Program-made: the position numbers and the translations under genes | DNA from: Delphinus delphis | Taxonomy: Eukaryota > Chordata > Mammalia > Artiodactyla > Delphinidae | Length of the DNA: 64,000 nt | Reading direction: 5' to 3' | Assembly (NCBI RefSeq): GCF_949987515.2 | Contig: NC_082688.1 | Span: 73,722,731 to 73,786,730 of the forward strand | Part shown: positions 12,770 through 27,068 of the stretch, piece by piece | Layout of the letters: every line of letters begins with the position of its first letter | How positions within the stretch are numbered: position 1 is the stretch's first letter | Notes under the pieces: generated by a model | Seen by the model: only the letters and a program-made list of their open reading frames with translations | Told to the model about the DNA's origin: nothing | Database searches by the model: none

Positions 12770-13974
12770 ATAAACATTGCATGATAGAAGCAGTAAGATA
12801 TGCAGGGCTGGTGGGGTTAGAAGTAATTGAATTTAGGTTTCTTTGGTGAATGTTGTGTACATACATTGAAACAGTATATACACAATTTTATAACGTGTAA
12901 CACTCAGGGTATTATTTTAACCCCTTATGACAAACGTTTTAGATTAATTGCTTTGATCATTTTGAGACAGAACCAGTATTTTTAAGCAATATGATAAGGC
13001 TTATTCCTTGTATCATTTAAAAACAAATTTTAATAAAAGTTATCTTAAATATTGTTGCCGTTAGCTTTAGCAAATCCTTTTCATTTGCGTCAGGTTTTAG
13101 ATTTTCAATGCACTTTCATGTACACTCATCTCTTTTGATTTTCTCAACAATTCTGCATTGACATTATTATGCTATAAGTAAAGATATTGAATCCAATTGA
13201 TTCTTCTGACTGCAGATTAAAGAAAGGAAATCCCAAGAGACTGCCACAAAAATCCAGTCTTCCCTTCCTGTATAAATGTACCTCATTCTTTGCCTTTATC
13301 AACATCCTCCTCTGATCAACATGCTGCAGATACAGAGACAGTTTGCCATCTCTGCACAAAGGACCCAAGAACTGTTTCTCATCAACTTCGCAATCCTGAT
13401 GTTAAGCCTGATAAACAAAGAGAGGGCACTGTTTTCCTTACATTTCTTATTAATATTTTATATTTCTTTCCCAACACTAGTCTGGATTGTCAAGTCTCCA
13501 CTTTGTCCCTCTCTTCCACCCTACATACACTGCCAAGACTCCAAAATTATGAAATTTTCAAATTTGCACATGCATGATCTAATTAATTATACTTATCCTA
13601 ATAGGATTAATTCAAGATATACAACATACAGAAAGAAATCATCAGAATTCAGTTACCAGTAAGACTGCTTAGTGAAATCCAACCTTAGAAATAAAAAGTT
13701 CTCTTGTGTATCTTGAGGTTATCTTTCAGTTTTCTCTTGCGTGTTTTTTCTCCCAATGGCCAATATGATTTCTACACTTGCAGTGTGTTTCTTGCTATCC
13801 AGAATCACCTGGGCTCTCAGAACCATTCAGCCATCCTTTTATTTATCTCCCAATTGACCACACTTTAAATATCTTTCATCAGTGTTTGAAACTTTTCTCC
13901 ACTTTTAGAACAGAAAATCAGCTAACTTAATTCAACAAATGATTTTACTGTTTCATTGAAAAGACATGACCTCA
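12770..13974. other. unique DNA, nothing recognised
   Basis: No supported gene. Two overlapping open frames (13276-13662, 128 codons; 13290-13577) lie in different frames of the same sequence and resemble no family I know. Confidence 0.45.
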
Positions 13975-15795
13975 CTCAATCTACCTGTCTCCAACCTCAT
14001 TCTTTCTCTATATTATCACCTGCTCTTTTCTCCTTACCTCTTCTTCAATAAGAATTTAATCTATTCCTTTACCAGACTATTCTAATCATCTGTGCATTTG
14101 AGTTAATCCATTCATGATAACATGTTAACTCTTTATATCTTCTTCCATTGGGCTGTTCATCTCACTTTCCATTATTCGCATCTCTCCTGAAACATACTCA
14201 AATTCATTCCATACACAGAATACAAATAATAATACCCTGAGCAACTTTTCCAACTCTGTTCTTCTCTTTAAGATACTTATTTAAAAATATTCATTGCCAA
14301 ATTCCTTGTAACTGCTCAACAATTTATAATCTAACAGTTTGCTCCCCAAATCTAATGACTTAATATAACCATTAATTGTTGATCACAAGTTTACTTGTCA
14401 GTGGTTTTCCTGACCTGGGCCTGGCTGAGTTGACCTATACAGGGCTTGTGCGTATCTGTGTGTTTAGCTGACTGACTGGGAACTGGGTGGTTGAAGATAG
14501 TTGGCTGGCTGTTGGCTGGGGTAACACGAGTGATCAGTTTACACTCATTCCACCCAGCATGCTAGTTGGCTGGCCATGGGCTGGGGTAACAAGAGTGATG
14601 AGTTTACACTCATTCCACCCAGCGTGCTAGCTTAACGTTGTTCATGTGGTGACAACAATATTCTAAGAAAGTATAGAAGTGTTCATGGTCTCTTGAGTCC
14701 TATACACAAAGACATTGCCAGTTCAGTTGCATTCCATTGGCCAAAGCAAGGAGCAACAAGAAGCTCCATCTGTTCATAGGTAGAGTTGTAAAATTACTTT
14801 ATAATGGCTATGGATATAGGGATGAGCGGACAATTAGACCATTTTTTATTTGGACTCTATCACATATTGCTTGTTTGTAGTATTAAACAGTTCATTCTTT
14901 CATCAAATCTATCTTCCCTGGGTTTCCCCTAAGGAACTACAACCTCTTAGATTTCCCCTTACATTTCTAGCCTACTCTTTTGAATCTCCTTTGTTAGTTC
15001 TTTGAATATACACTTTTCTCTAAGTTTATTCTTTGGTCTTTATCTCTTATAGCTGTAGATGTTTCCCCCATAATTGTATTATCTTTACATACTGCCTTGT
15101 AACAAGCTCTGCTTTCAGAGGAAACAAATTAAGAAACATACTCTTCGCCAACAATTTTGATCATGTTCAAACACTGTTACCTCTTAATTGTACCATTGCT
15201 CTAATTTCTTTACTGGCATTTCTACCTCCAGTTTCCCCTTTCCTCTAATTATCTGCTGCCTGTGTAATCTTCCTTAAAACTACACCTGATCATGATATGA
15301 GCTACTCTACAATTCTAAATCAATCACCTGCTCAAAGAACTTTGATTTTTCTCCATTGAACGATTAAATTCCCATTTGGAGTTTAAGGTCTTTCACTATT
15401 TGACCACAATCTGCTTTATTCAATCCTCTATACCCTTCACTGCAGTCATATTACAGTCTTTTTTATTCCTAGAGCATTCCCTATACATTTCTATTCACAT
15501 CCCTTTGCTCATGTTCTCTTAGTCTTAAATAATCATCCCATGAGACCCATCTACTTGATACCCTATGTGTCTTTTAAGAATTAGCTCTAATAACACTTCA
15601 TGTGAATCCTGTTCTTCCTACTTTAGGTCATTAATATTTTCTCCCTGATTTCCTATTTTACATTATATGTCTGCATCTTTGCATTGGATGTTAAACACTT
15701 CAAAGGAAGAAATGATTTCATAGATTGTATTACTAATGGTCAAAGATTTTATACATGAGTTATTAAAAATTAAATATCTGTTGAATGATACTGAA
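13975..15795 (+). mobile_element. L2-like LINE tract, sense, split by an older repeat
   Basis: Pyrimidine-rich sequence at 13975-14310 and again at 14880-15795 follows the L2 3' region; the right part contains decayed versions of the conserved closing sequence (for example ttaaatatctgttgaatgata). The piece at 14320-14785 is a different repeat. Frames are all broken. Confidence 0.4.
14320..14785. repeat. old interspersed repeat, family not assigned, with internal tandem duplication
   Basis: Contains gttggctggct/gggctggggtaac and ccattggccaaagcaaggag, phrases shared with a common ancient mammalian repeat that I cannot name with certainty. Two adjacent 65 bp units, 14500-14564 and 14565-14629, are near-identical. 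Confidence 0.5.
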
Positions 15796-16019
15796 TCACT
15801 GAGGATACAATTTTTTTAAAAACCCTGTAACCAGTAATAAATACCTAGTATCTAATTGTAAAACCTAATTTTCATGTGTCCGTTTTGAGTTAGTTAAATC
15901 AAGAAAGCATCAAACTAGATTAACTGAAGATCAGATTTTGAGATATAGCATTTTGCTCCATGGACTCTTCAAGATGCATTAAATTAAATACAGTAAAAGT
16001 ATGCAAATCGATATCAATA

Positions 16020-16535
16020 TCAGTAGTCACTGTTCATTTATTGAATCAACCTGGGTCCCCACAGGAAAAAAAATGGCACAGTGAAGGTGAGTAATTTTTA
16101 AATGGTTCAATAAAGGGCTGTTTGCAAAAACTGGGTGAGGTTTAGGGAAACCAAAGGATACGGAGCAGTATCCTGAAGGTAGTAACACCTACTACGGAAA
16201 ACTTCACCACCCCTTGGGCAGAAGTGGTGAGAGGCTAGAGCCCCTACCAGAACCTGGAGAAAGAGAGCTCTGAGAGAAGGCAGACTTACAGGAGCTGTGA
16301 CCCTTGATAGGCAGGATGCAGCTAAACTGTAGCAACCCCATACCCAACCCTACTTCCTGCTTCTGCCCTCTTGCTAGTATTTCCATGGCCAAATCCAGTC
16401 AGAAACCAATCTTGCCTTGAAACCCAAGGACCAAGGGAGGCCAGTAATGTGGTAAAAAAGAGAGTAAGGTGGAGAAGAATAGAGAGTGGATCTGGAAGGC
16501 AAATGTTTGATATCTGGGAGTTATTTTTGGACATT
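16020..16535. repeat. probable ancient interspersed repeat, unassigned
   Basis: A GC-richer, gene-free segment (ggctagagcccctaccagaacc, ggagctgtgacccttgatagg, gaatagagagtggatctgg) whose phrasing loosely resembles the segment at 53380-54055. Both look like members of a widespread old family. No coding signal. Confidence 0.35.
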
Positions 16536-17899
16536 TTGTTTTTATTTTATGCTGCTGAATCTTGGTATCAGAAGAATAATTCATGGAATTTATTTCATTA
16601 TGAAATATATTGCTTAATAAAAACGTGAAAATTTCTTTTTGGCTAAAGGAAGTCTTCAGCCCCAATTATTTCGCATTTTTGTTAAGAGACTCAACATCTG
16701 CATCAATAATATGGGGAAAAAAAACACTGTTGAAGGAGGAGATTCAGAAACCTTTTGATTATACCTTTCTGTTTGAGTATATAATCAACTTCACAGTCAG
16801 GTATTTTCAGGTCTTAGAATTATTAGTAGTGTTAATGTGCCTCAATAAAACTGTTTTATTCTTCTCAGAAAAGGTTGTGAAGCACACAGATTCATTAATA
16901 TAACCTTTGAGATTTGTAGGTTAATTCGGTAGCCTCCTTATACTTGATAGATACACACCTGCCCTAATTTCTTGCTTGAAATGTATAAAATGCCAAGCAA
17001 AAAGATACGCACTGAAAAATTCTGATGAATTAATCCTAAACCTTAAAAAGTAGTTGTGAAGATTAAAAAAAATGTCAAAAATCTAAAATAATTTTAATAG
17101 CTAATTCTTTTTGTCCCAAAAGCCAAGGAACATGAAAAATTATCTTTCAAAAAATAGTAATTTTCTTACTTTGGTAGTATGGTATTTTAAAGCATAAAAT
17201 ATAAGTTTAGTTATAATATCTAATTTAAGTCTCATAACAAACCTAGCTATAATGCATATTTAGATACATTCTATTACTCAATTTTCCTATTTAAGAAAAA
17301 TTCCATGTTAAAAAGATTATAATATTCTTGAGGTCCAAAACTAATAAATGAAAACCCTGCAAATGAGCTTTTGACTCCCAGTGTAGTATTCTTTAGACTC
17401 TATCAGGATCTATAAATATTTTTGAGCACATAACAAAATGTGTATATCATTTACTATACTAAGAACACTTCAGAGCACACACAGAAAGAATAAATTTTAA
17501 AAGCATGAGGTAAAAATAAACGCAAATAGAAGACCTGAGATTTTTAACCTGCTCTCAGCATACTTGCATACCCTACTTTGAAAATTATTGGTCAATAGTA
17601 CATACACCAATTTATCCTCTGAATTAAAATAAATTTGCATTCATTAGTGTTTACCTCATGCAAAATGAAACAAAGGTCCTTAGATAACCTATGCCCAAAA
17701 TTATGAATGAAGAAAAAGGAATAACTGTGAAGGGCATTTTTGAGACCAAAAATTTTAAGATTTGATAACCATTTAGATATAAGGAGCATTGGAAAAGATA
17801 TTCAGAATGATTTATAATTTTTTTCCTATAGCCATTAGGCAAATGCTGATTATTTGAGTTATGGAATATAAGAGATAGGACATCTAAGTTTTATATTAC
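16536..17899. other. AT-rich unique DNA, nothing recognised
   Basis: No supported gene or repeat. Confidence 0.5.
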
Positions 17900-18180
17900 T
17901 ATTAATTTGAAAATCTTTCCATAGTTTATTGGCTATCCAGCTTATCTCTAACATAAAGGATCTGTAAGTTCTTTTGCCTTTTTCTGCATTGGGATGATTG
18001 CCCTTCTCTTGTTTGATTTATAGGAGTTCTCAATAGATATAGATATTAACGTTTTGTCCATTTTATGTTCTTTGTGTCTGGCCTCTTTTCCTCAACATTT
18101 TGTTTGGGAGACATCCATATTTTCATGTGTCATCATAGCGTTCATTCTTACTGTTGTATAGTATTCCATTTTTACTCCTA
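17900..18180 (-). mobile_element. degraded L1 fragment, antisense
   Basis: Plus strand reads tttataggagttctcaatag, gtgtctggcctcttttcctc, tcaacattttgtttgggaga and gttgtatagtattccatttt, decayed antisense L1 3' end text. Order suggests two neighbouring pieces brought together by deletion. Confidence 0.6.
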
Positions 18181-18184
18181 CTAA

Positions 18185-18710
18185 GAGAATTTCCTAACTC
18201 AAACTGGGTTAAACAATAAGGAAATGTATTTTCTCAGATAACTGGAAGTCCAGATGTAGGACAGACTCTGGGTGTGATAAACAGAGCTGCAATGATATTA
18301 TTAAGATATAAGTTTTCTTTCATCTCTCTGAACTGCTATTCTTATGATCACAGGATAGCTGCCAGGGTCAATGGGTCATGTGATAAGGTTTTACCAGCAG
18401 AATGTGACCAGGGGAATTTATATCACTTTCTCACTTGGCCAAGCCTTTCTTTTCCTTTCCCATATGCTGAAACCTGGACCTGAAAGTAACCTATTTCTAC
18501 CACACAGATGAAACAATGACCTTGGGCAAGGTAGAGAAACATGATAAAAAGAATCTGAGACCCTGAATGACCATGTGGAGCATAGCTTCCCGACATCCTG
18601 AAGCACCCGAATCAGGAAGTTTATGTACCAGATTTAAAAATCCTGTTTTTAATAGTCACTGAATTGTTGGGTTTCTTGGTTATTAGCAACAGAGTCTTCA
18701 CCATAACTTA
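18185..18710. repeat. old interspersed repeat sequence, unassigned
   Basis: Begins aactcaaactgggttaaaca, then taaggaaatgtattttctca, typical of an ancient mammalian repeat; the right half (gaatgaccatgtggagcatag, aatagtcactgaattgttggg) resembles the end of another. No coding capacity. Confidence 0.4.
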
Positions 18711-18744
18711 AGTCAGACCCATTAAGTTTAAAATACAATAGAGG

Positions 18745-18939
18745 TTTTTTTTTTTTTTTTTTGCGGTACGCGGGCCTCTCCCGTTGCGGAGCATAGGCTC
18801 CGGACACGCAGGCTCAGCGGCCATGGCTCACGGGCCCAGCCGCTCCGCGGCATGTGGGATCCTCCCGGACCTGGGCACTAACCAGCGTTCCCTGCATTGG
18901 CAGGCGGACTCTCAACCACTGCGCCACCAGGGAAGCCCC
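18745..18939 (-). mobile_element. CHR-type SINE, antisense
   Basis: A T-run is followed by gcggtacgcgggcctctc and the reverse complement of the SINE body, ending ccaccagggaagcc. Flanked by tacaatagagg (18734-18744) and tacaatggagg (18940-18950), an 11 bp target duplication with one difference. The body is slightly shortened relative to other copies. Confidence 0.93.
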
Positions 18940-19158
18940 TACAATGGAGGTTTTAAGTTTAAAATGATAGAATCAAAAATAAAGTGAGGATACCTGGAAA
19001 AATGAAAGGCCATGGAAAAATTTCATCAGTCCCAGGTATGAGGTCTGCGGTAGACTGTTGTTCAAGTTCCTCTCTCTAAGCACTCAGTTTTTAGAGTAGA
19101 ATGCCTATCACTCGGACAAGAATTAAGCGCCAACAAACTCACTGCTGTCCTTTCTCAA

Positions 19159-19369
19159 TTTTTTTTTTTTTTTTTTTGCAGTACGCGGGCCTCTCACTGC
19201 TGTGGCCTCTCCTATTGCGGAACACAGGCTCCGGACGCGCAGGCTCAGCGGCCATGGTTCATGGGCCCAGCCGCTCCACGGCATGTGGGATCTTCCCAGA
19301 CCGGGGTACGAACCCGTGTCCCCTGCATCGGCAGGTGGACTCTCAACCACTGCACCACTAGGGAAGCCC
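19159..19369 (-). mobile_element. CHR-type SINE, antisense
   Basis: Full-length antisense copy. The 10 bp cctttctcaa flanks it at 19149-19158 and 19370-19379. It lies about 220 bp from the previous SINE in the same orientation but has its own target site, so it is an independent insertion. Confidence 0.93.
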
Positions 19370-19370
19370 C

Positions 19371-19416
19371 CTTTCTCAAATTTTCTCTAAAGTCTTTCTC
19401 AAATTTTCTCTAAAGT
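19371..19416. repeat. 23 bp perfect tandem duplication
   Basis: The 23 bp unit at 19371-19393 is repeated exactly at 19394-19416. The first unit overlaps the right target-site duplication of the adjoining SINE. Confidence 0.95.
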
Positions 19417-19419
19417 CTA

Positions 19420-20960
19420 ATAAATTAACATGAATAATGCAAAGACTATACTGACAAGTCGATTCTGAATATGAATTTTTTAATAAGCAAAACCCCCTAT
19501 GGATTAAACACAACATAGTTTAATTCAAATCATTAAGAGATGCTAATATTAGTTTAAGCTTTAAAATCTGAAATTTGAGCATGATAACCTCATAAAGTCA
19601 GACGTGGGTATTATTGGTTTTCCTTGGTTCATATTTCCATTGCACAAATAGATTTATATAGTGTCTATATCAGATAGGTAAAATATATATCAGGAAAGCA
19701 AGTTTATAGTAGAAAAATTAGAACTTATAATTGATCAATTAATCACTGAACAGAAATATTAATAAGTTTTTTCATTCACTCATGAAGATTTTATGACAAA
19801 TTCTCAGTGAAAATCTGTTCCTTTAATCAAAATAGAAAATGGTATTTTGGCACTGGGATCAAAATCATGTTGCTAACAATTATTTAGTATATACTGATGA
19901 TTTAATTTATTGAATAATTTGGTATTAGTTTCATCATGGGGATACTCATAAATTGGCAATCTATGTCTAAGACTAAACAATACAAAGAATATTTTCAAGT
20001 ATTCTTCAAATATTCACTATGTTCAAGAAGTATAGCAAGGACAGCTTGTTCTATGATCTACAAAAGACCCCATTTTATACTGCTTTGATTTACATCCTAA
20101 TTTTTACAGATGAAAACATAAAGATGGTATACGTTTGTGAGTAGCAGCAATAAAAATTGCTAATTAAAAAAATGCCAACCCTCCTCACTGAATTTGCTTG
20201 CTAATATGACACACATTTTTTGCTCATTTCTATTATAAGCCCTCTTTTCATTGCACAAGAAATCTGAAGTTATGGAAATGTCATTGTAACAAAGTATGAT
20301 AATCTGTAGTTTTAGGTTATTTTAGATCAAACTAGGGCCTAGACAAAACTTTTCTAAAATCAACTCTACCCATTTCTTAAACAGGTACATATTTTAACAA
20401 AACATCTTTTATATTACTACATGATACTTCTCATCAGGTATCACTGGGGAAATTCAACAAAGTTGAGCCTTAACCCATTTATAGGGGCATTTGGGTTTCA
20501 GAATTTTTAAAACTTTTCAGGAATTGTGCTAAAAAAAATTCCTCATTTGTGTGTGTGCCTTATTACAAAAGTTTTTTTCACCATACTTATACATGATTTT
20601 AAAACAAAGGGTGTTTAAAACTAGTTAAACTGAATATTTTGCTTAGTTCTTGAATCGCCAGTTGCCACAATCAGGAAATATTTTAAACTTTTTGTATTAC
20701 TCCCTTATCATAAAGGCTTTATCTCCCCTGTTTGTTTAAAAGGAGAGAAAAATGTCAACATATTCGAAATATACATATCTGCTAATACCCATAAAGTCAT
20801 AGAGGAACAAAATACAGAAGGAAAGTAAAGTGACAGTAAAATATGCACTTGAAATTTCACAATTTGGATTATAATTCTTACTGATAGATCTTATTTTGAA
20901 GCAGGTATTCTGCAGATAGCATTTCAATAAAATTTTTATTAACATTTTAAGGTAGATGAT
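19420..20960. other. AT-rich unique DNA, nothing recognised
   Basis: No gene or nameable repeat. Confidence 0.5.
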
Positions 20961-20964
20961 ATGT

Positions 20965-21035
20965 TCATTTTAATAGTAACAAAACTAAGGCTTAGAGAGA
21001 TTAACTAATTTACACTCAAAGTAGAAGTAGGGCCA
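20965..21035 (-). repeat. MIR fragment, antisense
   Basis: Plus strand reads aacaaaactaaggcttagag and agattaactaatttacactc, decayed reverse complement of the MIR core. Confidence 0.45.
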
Positions 21036-22339
21036 ATAGGCTTTTTTCCATTCTTCAATTCCTACTGCCTCCTAAAAATGTTTTAATTCTTTCGCTATTA
21101 GAAAACGACGTAAAGGGGATAGAAATAGTTTTCATATACCTACTTATTCTCACCAAGATTCTTCTCGTATTTCTTGGTCATAGGGGAAGATTTTAATGTT
21201 CAAAACTATCAATTACTTTTAAGCAAAATGCAGTGTCTTCAATACCCAGGATTAGAAAAAATCTCAAAACTATTTTCTTTGGCAACTTGTTTTATAATAT
21301 ATGCTATGAAACTTTTGGAATATTCCACAAACAAAACAAACATTCTAACTCATGATTTTTTTCTAGCTGTAACAGAAACTCTTCTCATTGTTTTCTGCCT
21401 CCTTAAACTGAAGTGTTCTCCACCACTTAAACACCCTTTTACACCTATGATTTTTACCAGGTACAATGGTATCCTCTTCATTACTAGGCAAAGGTGTTAT
21501 TCATTAACAAAGTACAATCAACTGATTTTAGAATATTTGTTAAGATAATCACATTTTTTTTTCCTGCATTGAAATTACAACTGAGACTTAAATCACTTTG
21601 TTTTGGGACTTCTGATATACATATAATTCATAATTTCTTAAAAATTCTTAAACATTAGCAATATTAGGCAAAGTAGCTGTGTGCTATGCTGTCAAGTCTA
21701 AAATGTATAAAAATTATGAAATGTTTAGACTGTCTAATCTTTAGATTGTTTTAAAAGATCACTGTTTCATAAAGCGAAAAGAAAATGAGTTTACAAAAGC
21801 TAATCAAGTTCAGATATTAAAAATAGGTATAATGTATACATACATGTATATTTCTTAAAGAAACGTGTAAACATTTCACACACTTTAAATAATAGTCGTG
21901 GGATAGCTTTAGGTTATTTTTAGTGCACCAAATTTATTTGCCGATCAAAGAATTACTGTAGGCAGATAGTTTAAAAATTCCCAGGGCTGGGGGTGGGGGG
22001 CAGAATGGGGTAAACAAATCAGTATATATTAGATGTATAAGGACTAGAGCCAGGGCAGACATGAGTTTCTAAATTATATATATCACCTTTTTCATAAAAG
22101 GGTGGTACTTCATAGGCTATCCAAGTAACACCGACTTATAAAGACAAACCAAATACTTAGAATGTTGGCCACATAAGAGAGAGCGGCTAGAGGCTCTGGG
22201 AGACTTAAGAATGAACAAACTCAACCGATTCAAAATGTATTATTCATCCCTCAAAGAACCAAAACAGAGGGAAAAAATACCACAGGTCCTCACAACACTC
22301 AGAAAACTTCAGGCATTAGGACGTGTTGACTGGCACCCA
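21036..22339. other. 3' flank of TUSC1
   Basis: AT-rich, no other gene. The right part is probably TUSC1 3' UTR. The 124-codon open frame at 21174-21548 (plus) resembles nothing I know and is not supported. Confidence 0.5.
21933..21938 (-). terminator. candidate polyadenylation signal for TUSC1
   Basis: The minus strand carries AATAAA at this position, about 670 bases beyond the TUSC1 stop codon. It is the first canonical hexamer I found downstream of the stop. The 3' end of the transcript could also lie further on; only 3'-end reads would decide. Confidence 0.35.
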
Positions 22340-23600
<1,261 letters not shown>

Positions 23601-23705
23601 AACCACCAGCTACCTTGCCTTTTACAGGGCAATCTCAAAGCAAATAATATTACAATGAGAAGTTCTGGGACAGCTTCATGGGGCACGTTGAAAAGCTATA
23701 ACGGG

Positions 23706-23713
23706 TTTATTTA
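23706..23713 (-). promoter_or_regulatory. possible TATA-like element upstream of TUSC1
   Basis: The minus strand reads TAAATAAA here, about 480 bases upstream of the TUSC1 ATG and just outside the CpG island. A start site about 30 bases downstream would give a leader of roughly 450 bases. CpG-island promoters often lack a TATA box, and this AT-rich motif may be chance, so the call is weak. Confidence 0.15.
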
Positions 23714-25144
23714 GAACCCAGCGGTTTAACCCACCTCTAAGCTTAAGGAAACATTCAACAGAGTGGAGCTGAGCACCTGTCCTGAGGCCCTCAAGTGGGA
23801 ACGGGTAGCTCTCAAAAGAATATAGGCAATTCCCAGCTTGTGGACAGCCAGGGTTCCACTTGGCAAATTGTTTGCAAGTCTATAGAAACAAGGTTATACG
23901 TACTTGATGTGCTCAGGTCTGTTAACAAAACCTATGAAACTCAAAATGTGTCTCACACGTTCAAGAAACTTTACTCAGTAAATTCCAAAATTTCTGGGTG
24001 GATACAGCTCATTGAATGAATCACACTCTGTTTCTAAGGGACTCAACTTACACAATAATTGGATAATTGCAAAGTAAATTAAGGATAAGACACTGATGCC
24101 AGAATCTCATGGGAGAGAGAGGTGTTAGCCAGAACCTATATTTTCAACAAGATCCCAGGTAATTCTTAGGTTAACTGAAGTCTTCAAACCACCGGAACAA
24201 GTAAAGGAACTAGAAGAGCATTTGAGAAACCTGGTTCACAGTTGGGGTTTTCCTTGAACAGTACAAACAAAGGTAAGTAACTAGGGGAAAAGACAGAATT
24301 ATTCAACTTTTATCCTAAAACACCACAAACGCAACTGTCATTATCATTTCATGAAATCAAAAAGGATATATAACTTCAGAATTTCAAGAAATAAATTTAG
24401 TTTTATGAAAGAAAAGACCATATCATTCTTAATTTCCAATAAAAGTAGATGGTGAAAACTTTGTTACAGACATACACCAACTTTTCTATGTATTATTGAA
24501 CAAAAAATAAGTTTTTTCCCATAGTGTGTATGGAGACTGCAAGAAAAAATGCTGGTGAAAGGTGATTAGTTCCCGATTTTAGATAAGAGCTTTAGGGAGC
24601 CCTGAGATAAGAAGATAGATATGCCACACAAGTTAGAGAGACTCTGCATAAGAAAGATTCAGTCACCCCTTGGATGTTATGAATTGAGTACTAGTGTCTT
24701 TTATTTTTTTGTTGGCTTCACTCTTCTTACCCTTACATTAGTAAATCTACTAGTATTCTCTTTTTACAACTTATCAGATTAAAGCTGCTTTGTTTCCTTT
24801 GTAGAATATCTCGTAAATTTTTGTACCTAACCACTGTAATGAACTATACTGAGTTTCCTAAAGAACACTGACACTGGTTATATGAGAAGGCCTCCATGTC
24901 CTACTCTCTACCCCTGATCCAACCCCAAAGTGCTCTCTTTTGCCTTGATAAATTAATGAAGTAATATAAAATATCATGAAAAGCAGGTAAAACTCATTAA
25001 GCAGAAGAAGATCCAGTAAAATTGTCAGTTTGTTTTATGTATTTTACAGTAACTAATCTGATTATATGTATATACTCCCAAAAGACAGAACCCACTAATT
25101 CTGCCCCTCTGCAGGCATGTGGCATATATAACTATTTTTATTTT
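23714..25144. other. upstream flank of TUSC1
   Basis: Apart from the MER5A-like piece at 24095-24175, nothing is recognised. Confidence 0.45.
24095..24175 (+). mobile_element. MER5A-like hAT fragment
   Basis: gatgccagaatctcatggga followed by agatcccaggtaattcttagg matches the middle and right part of MER5A (cagaatctc...aacaagttcccaggtgatt...). Confidence 0.5.
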
Positions 25145-25147
25145 ACT

Positions 25148-25215
25148 AAAAGAAAGGAAGGAGGGGAGGAAAGAAAAGGGGAAAAAAAAAAAAAACCAGG
25201 GTGGGGAGAGAAAAT
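25148..25215. repeat. purine-rich low-complexity tract
   Basis: Almost pure A/G on the plus strand (gaaaggaaggaggggaggaa, then a 14-A run and ggtggggagag). Confidence 0.8.
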
Positions 25216-26207
25216 TGATCCAGCAAAGATTATTAATCACAATGATGAAGGTTATCTGTGCAAAGCAATGAACATTCACCTTAGGGTTAATGGAGATTCC
25301 ACCCATCTTCCCAAATAGGAGGTAGAGACAATGGATGTGATCTCTAAGTTGAAAGATGATTTGGAATAGAGTTACTAAAATGATCACTGCCCAAATTATT
25401 CCTTGTATTTAAATATATTTAAATTCACTTAGAATATTGTCAAGAATTGTATACTTGAACATTACAGCATTTCTAAATATAGTAGGACAAAAGTTAGTAA
25501 AAATGGTTCTACCGACTATTATTTGTTAGTAGACTACATATGAAAATATTATTGCAGAAATAATATAACATATATGAAAGTAAAATGAAGAAATCTTAGA
25601 GAAAAAAATTATGGAAATGATAAAATTTAAAAGCAATTATCCTTCAAAGAAGAGAATATAGAAAAACATAAGCTCTTAATTAGAAAATATACATAAAATA
25701 AACACTTGTGCTTTCTTTGAAAAATGGGAGCTTGTAAGCAGTAAAATTACTTGCTTACTGAAGAGAAAAAAGGCTCAAAGGACACAAATTGCTTTTTTCT
25801 GACACTGTAATTATTGTTCTTTAAGCTACCCCTACTCAAGAAAAAGAGATAAGAATTCTCCTATAATAAATGTGACAGTTTTATAAATAAAAACTCCAAC
25901 GGACTATGTGCACTTTGTGTTTAGAAAACTCTAATGCCAAAGATTATTCCTTCACTAAGCTTATAAAATTTGTAGTAAAAGAGCAGAAAAAGTGGAAGTA
26001 AGTAATTTAGAGTACTTGATTTCACTATTTCCCTGAAACAGCAACTTTTTAGTTTTTTGGGAACTAAAAAGGGGACTTTTTGTAAGTATTATTATCAATT
26101 ATTTTCTCTCTCCACACCCTCACTGCCCATTCTCTAACTGTTCAACACTTGTATTTCATTTTACGTAAGAGAAAAAAGATGATTAGATGAGGTGACAGTC
26201 ATTGTGC
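25216..26207. other. AT-rich unique DNA, nothing recognised
   Basis: No gene or nameable repeat. Confidence 0.5.
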
Positions 26208-26215
26208 TGCTTCTT

Positions 26216-26423
26216 TTTTTTTTTTTTTTTTGCGGTATGCGGGCCTCTCACTGTTGTGGCCTCTCCCGTTGTGGAGCACGGGCTCCGGACACGCAGGCTC
26301 AGCGGCCATGGCACACAGGCCTAGTCGCTCCGCGGCATGTGGGATCTTCCCGGACCGGGGCACGAACCCGCGTCCCCTGCATCAGCAGGTGGACTCTCAA
26401 CCACTGCGCCACCAGGGAAGCCC
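26216..26423 (-). mobile_element. CHR-type SINE, antisense
   Basis: T-run, then gcggtatgcgggcctctc through ccaccagggaagccc. The likely target duplication is tgcttctt (26208-26215 and 26426-26433), slightly blurred at the body junction. Confidence 0.92.
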
Positions 26424-26433
26424 TGTGCTTCTT

Positions 26434-27068
26434 AATATAATGTCTTACACCAACATTTCTGTAAATACTGGAGTTAAGAAAAGCTGTGTCAGCAAACTGG
26501 AGTGGCACTGTTTTTTTTCGCCCTACACTTCCACTTTAGTACTTCTCAAAACCAACTTTGAATGACAGCTGAGTTCACTGCCCCCTTTCTCCCATCCTCC
26601 AAACAAGTTTTCTTTATTTTTATTTTTTTTCCCCATATACACTCTCTGGTATATATTTCTAAGTGCTGGCTTGAGAAAGAGGCCCTATTACATACATAGT
26701 TTCCTGTATCCCCAGTTGATTTCTAAGATTCTTTTATTGTCATACTTATTTGACTCTCATTTCTCCATTTTGAACCACATTTCTTATCAAATGAATCATA
26801 TGTTAAGGTAATTTATGGCACACTCACATTGGGACAAGTCATCCTATATCAAATGCCTCTGTGTGGCCTCTCTCCTTAAAACATCCTATAATATATCATC
26901 AAATGAACTTGGTTAACAACTTTGACCAAGGTCGGTTGTATAATTATGTTGAACTCCTTAGTCTGGCAGGATGCCCTGGGTGTTTCTATGCTTACCTTCC
27001 ATTATTCCTCTGCTGCTGTATTCATGCTGCTACTGAGAGTCTTTTGTCCTGGAGTTTGGGTGTAATGC
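26434..27068. other. unique DNA, nothing recognised
   Basis: No gene or nameable repeat. Confidence 0.5.

Noticed and set aside
12488..12849. Several overlapping open frames on both strands
   Set aside because: All lie in the SINE at 12554-12762, a well-known source of false proteins.
13276..13662. 128-codon open frame
   Set aside because: A 95-codon frame overlaps it in another register and neither has recognisable features.
21174..21548. 124-codon open frame downstream of TUSC1
   Set aside because: No family resemblance, AT-rich codon use, no promoter or splice context. Probably chance.
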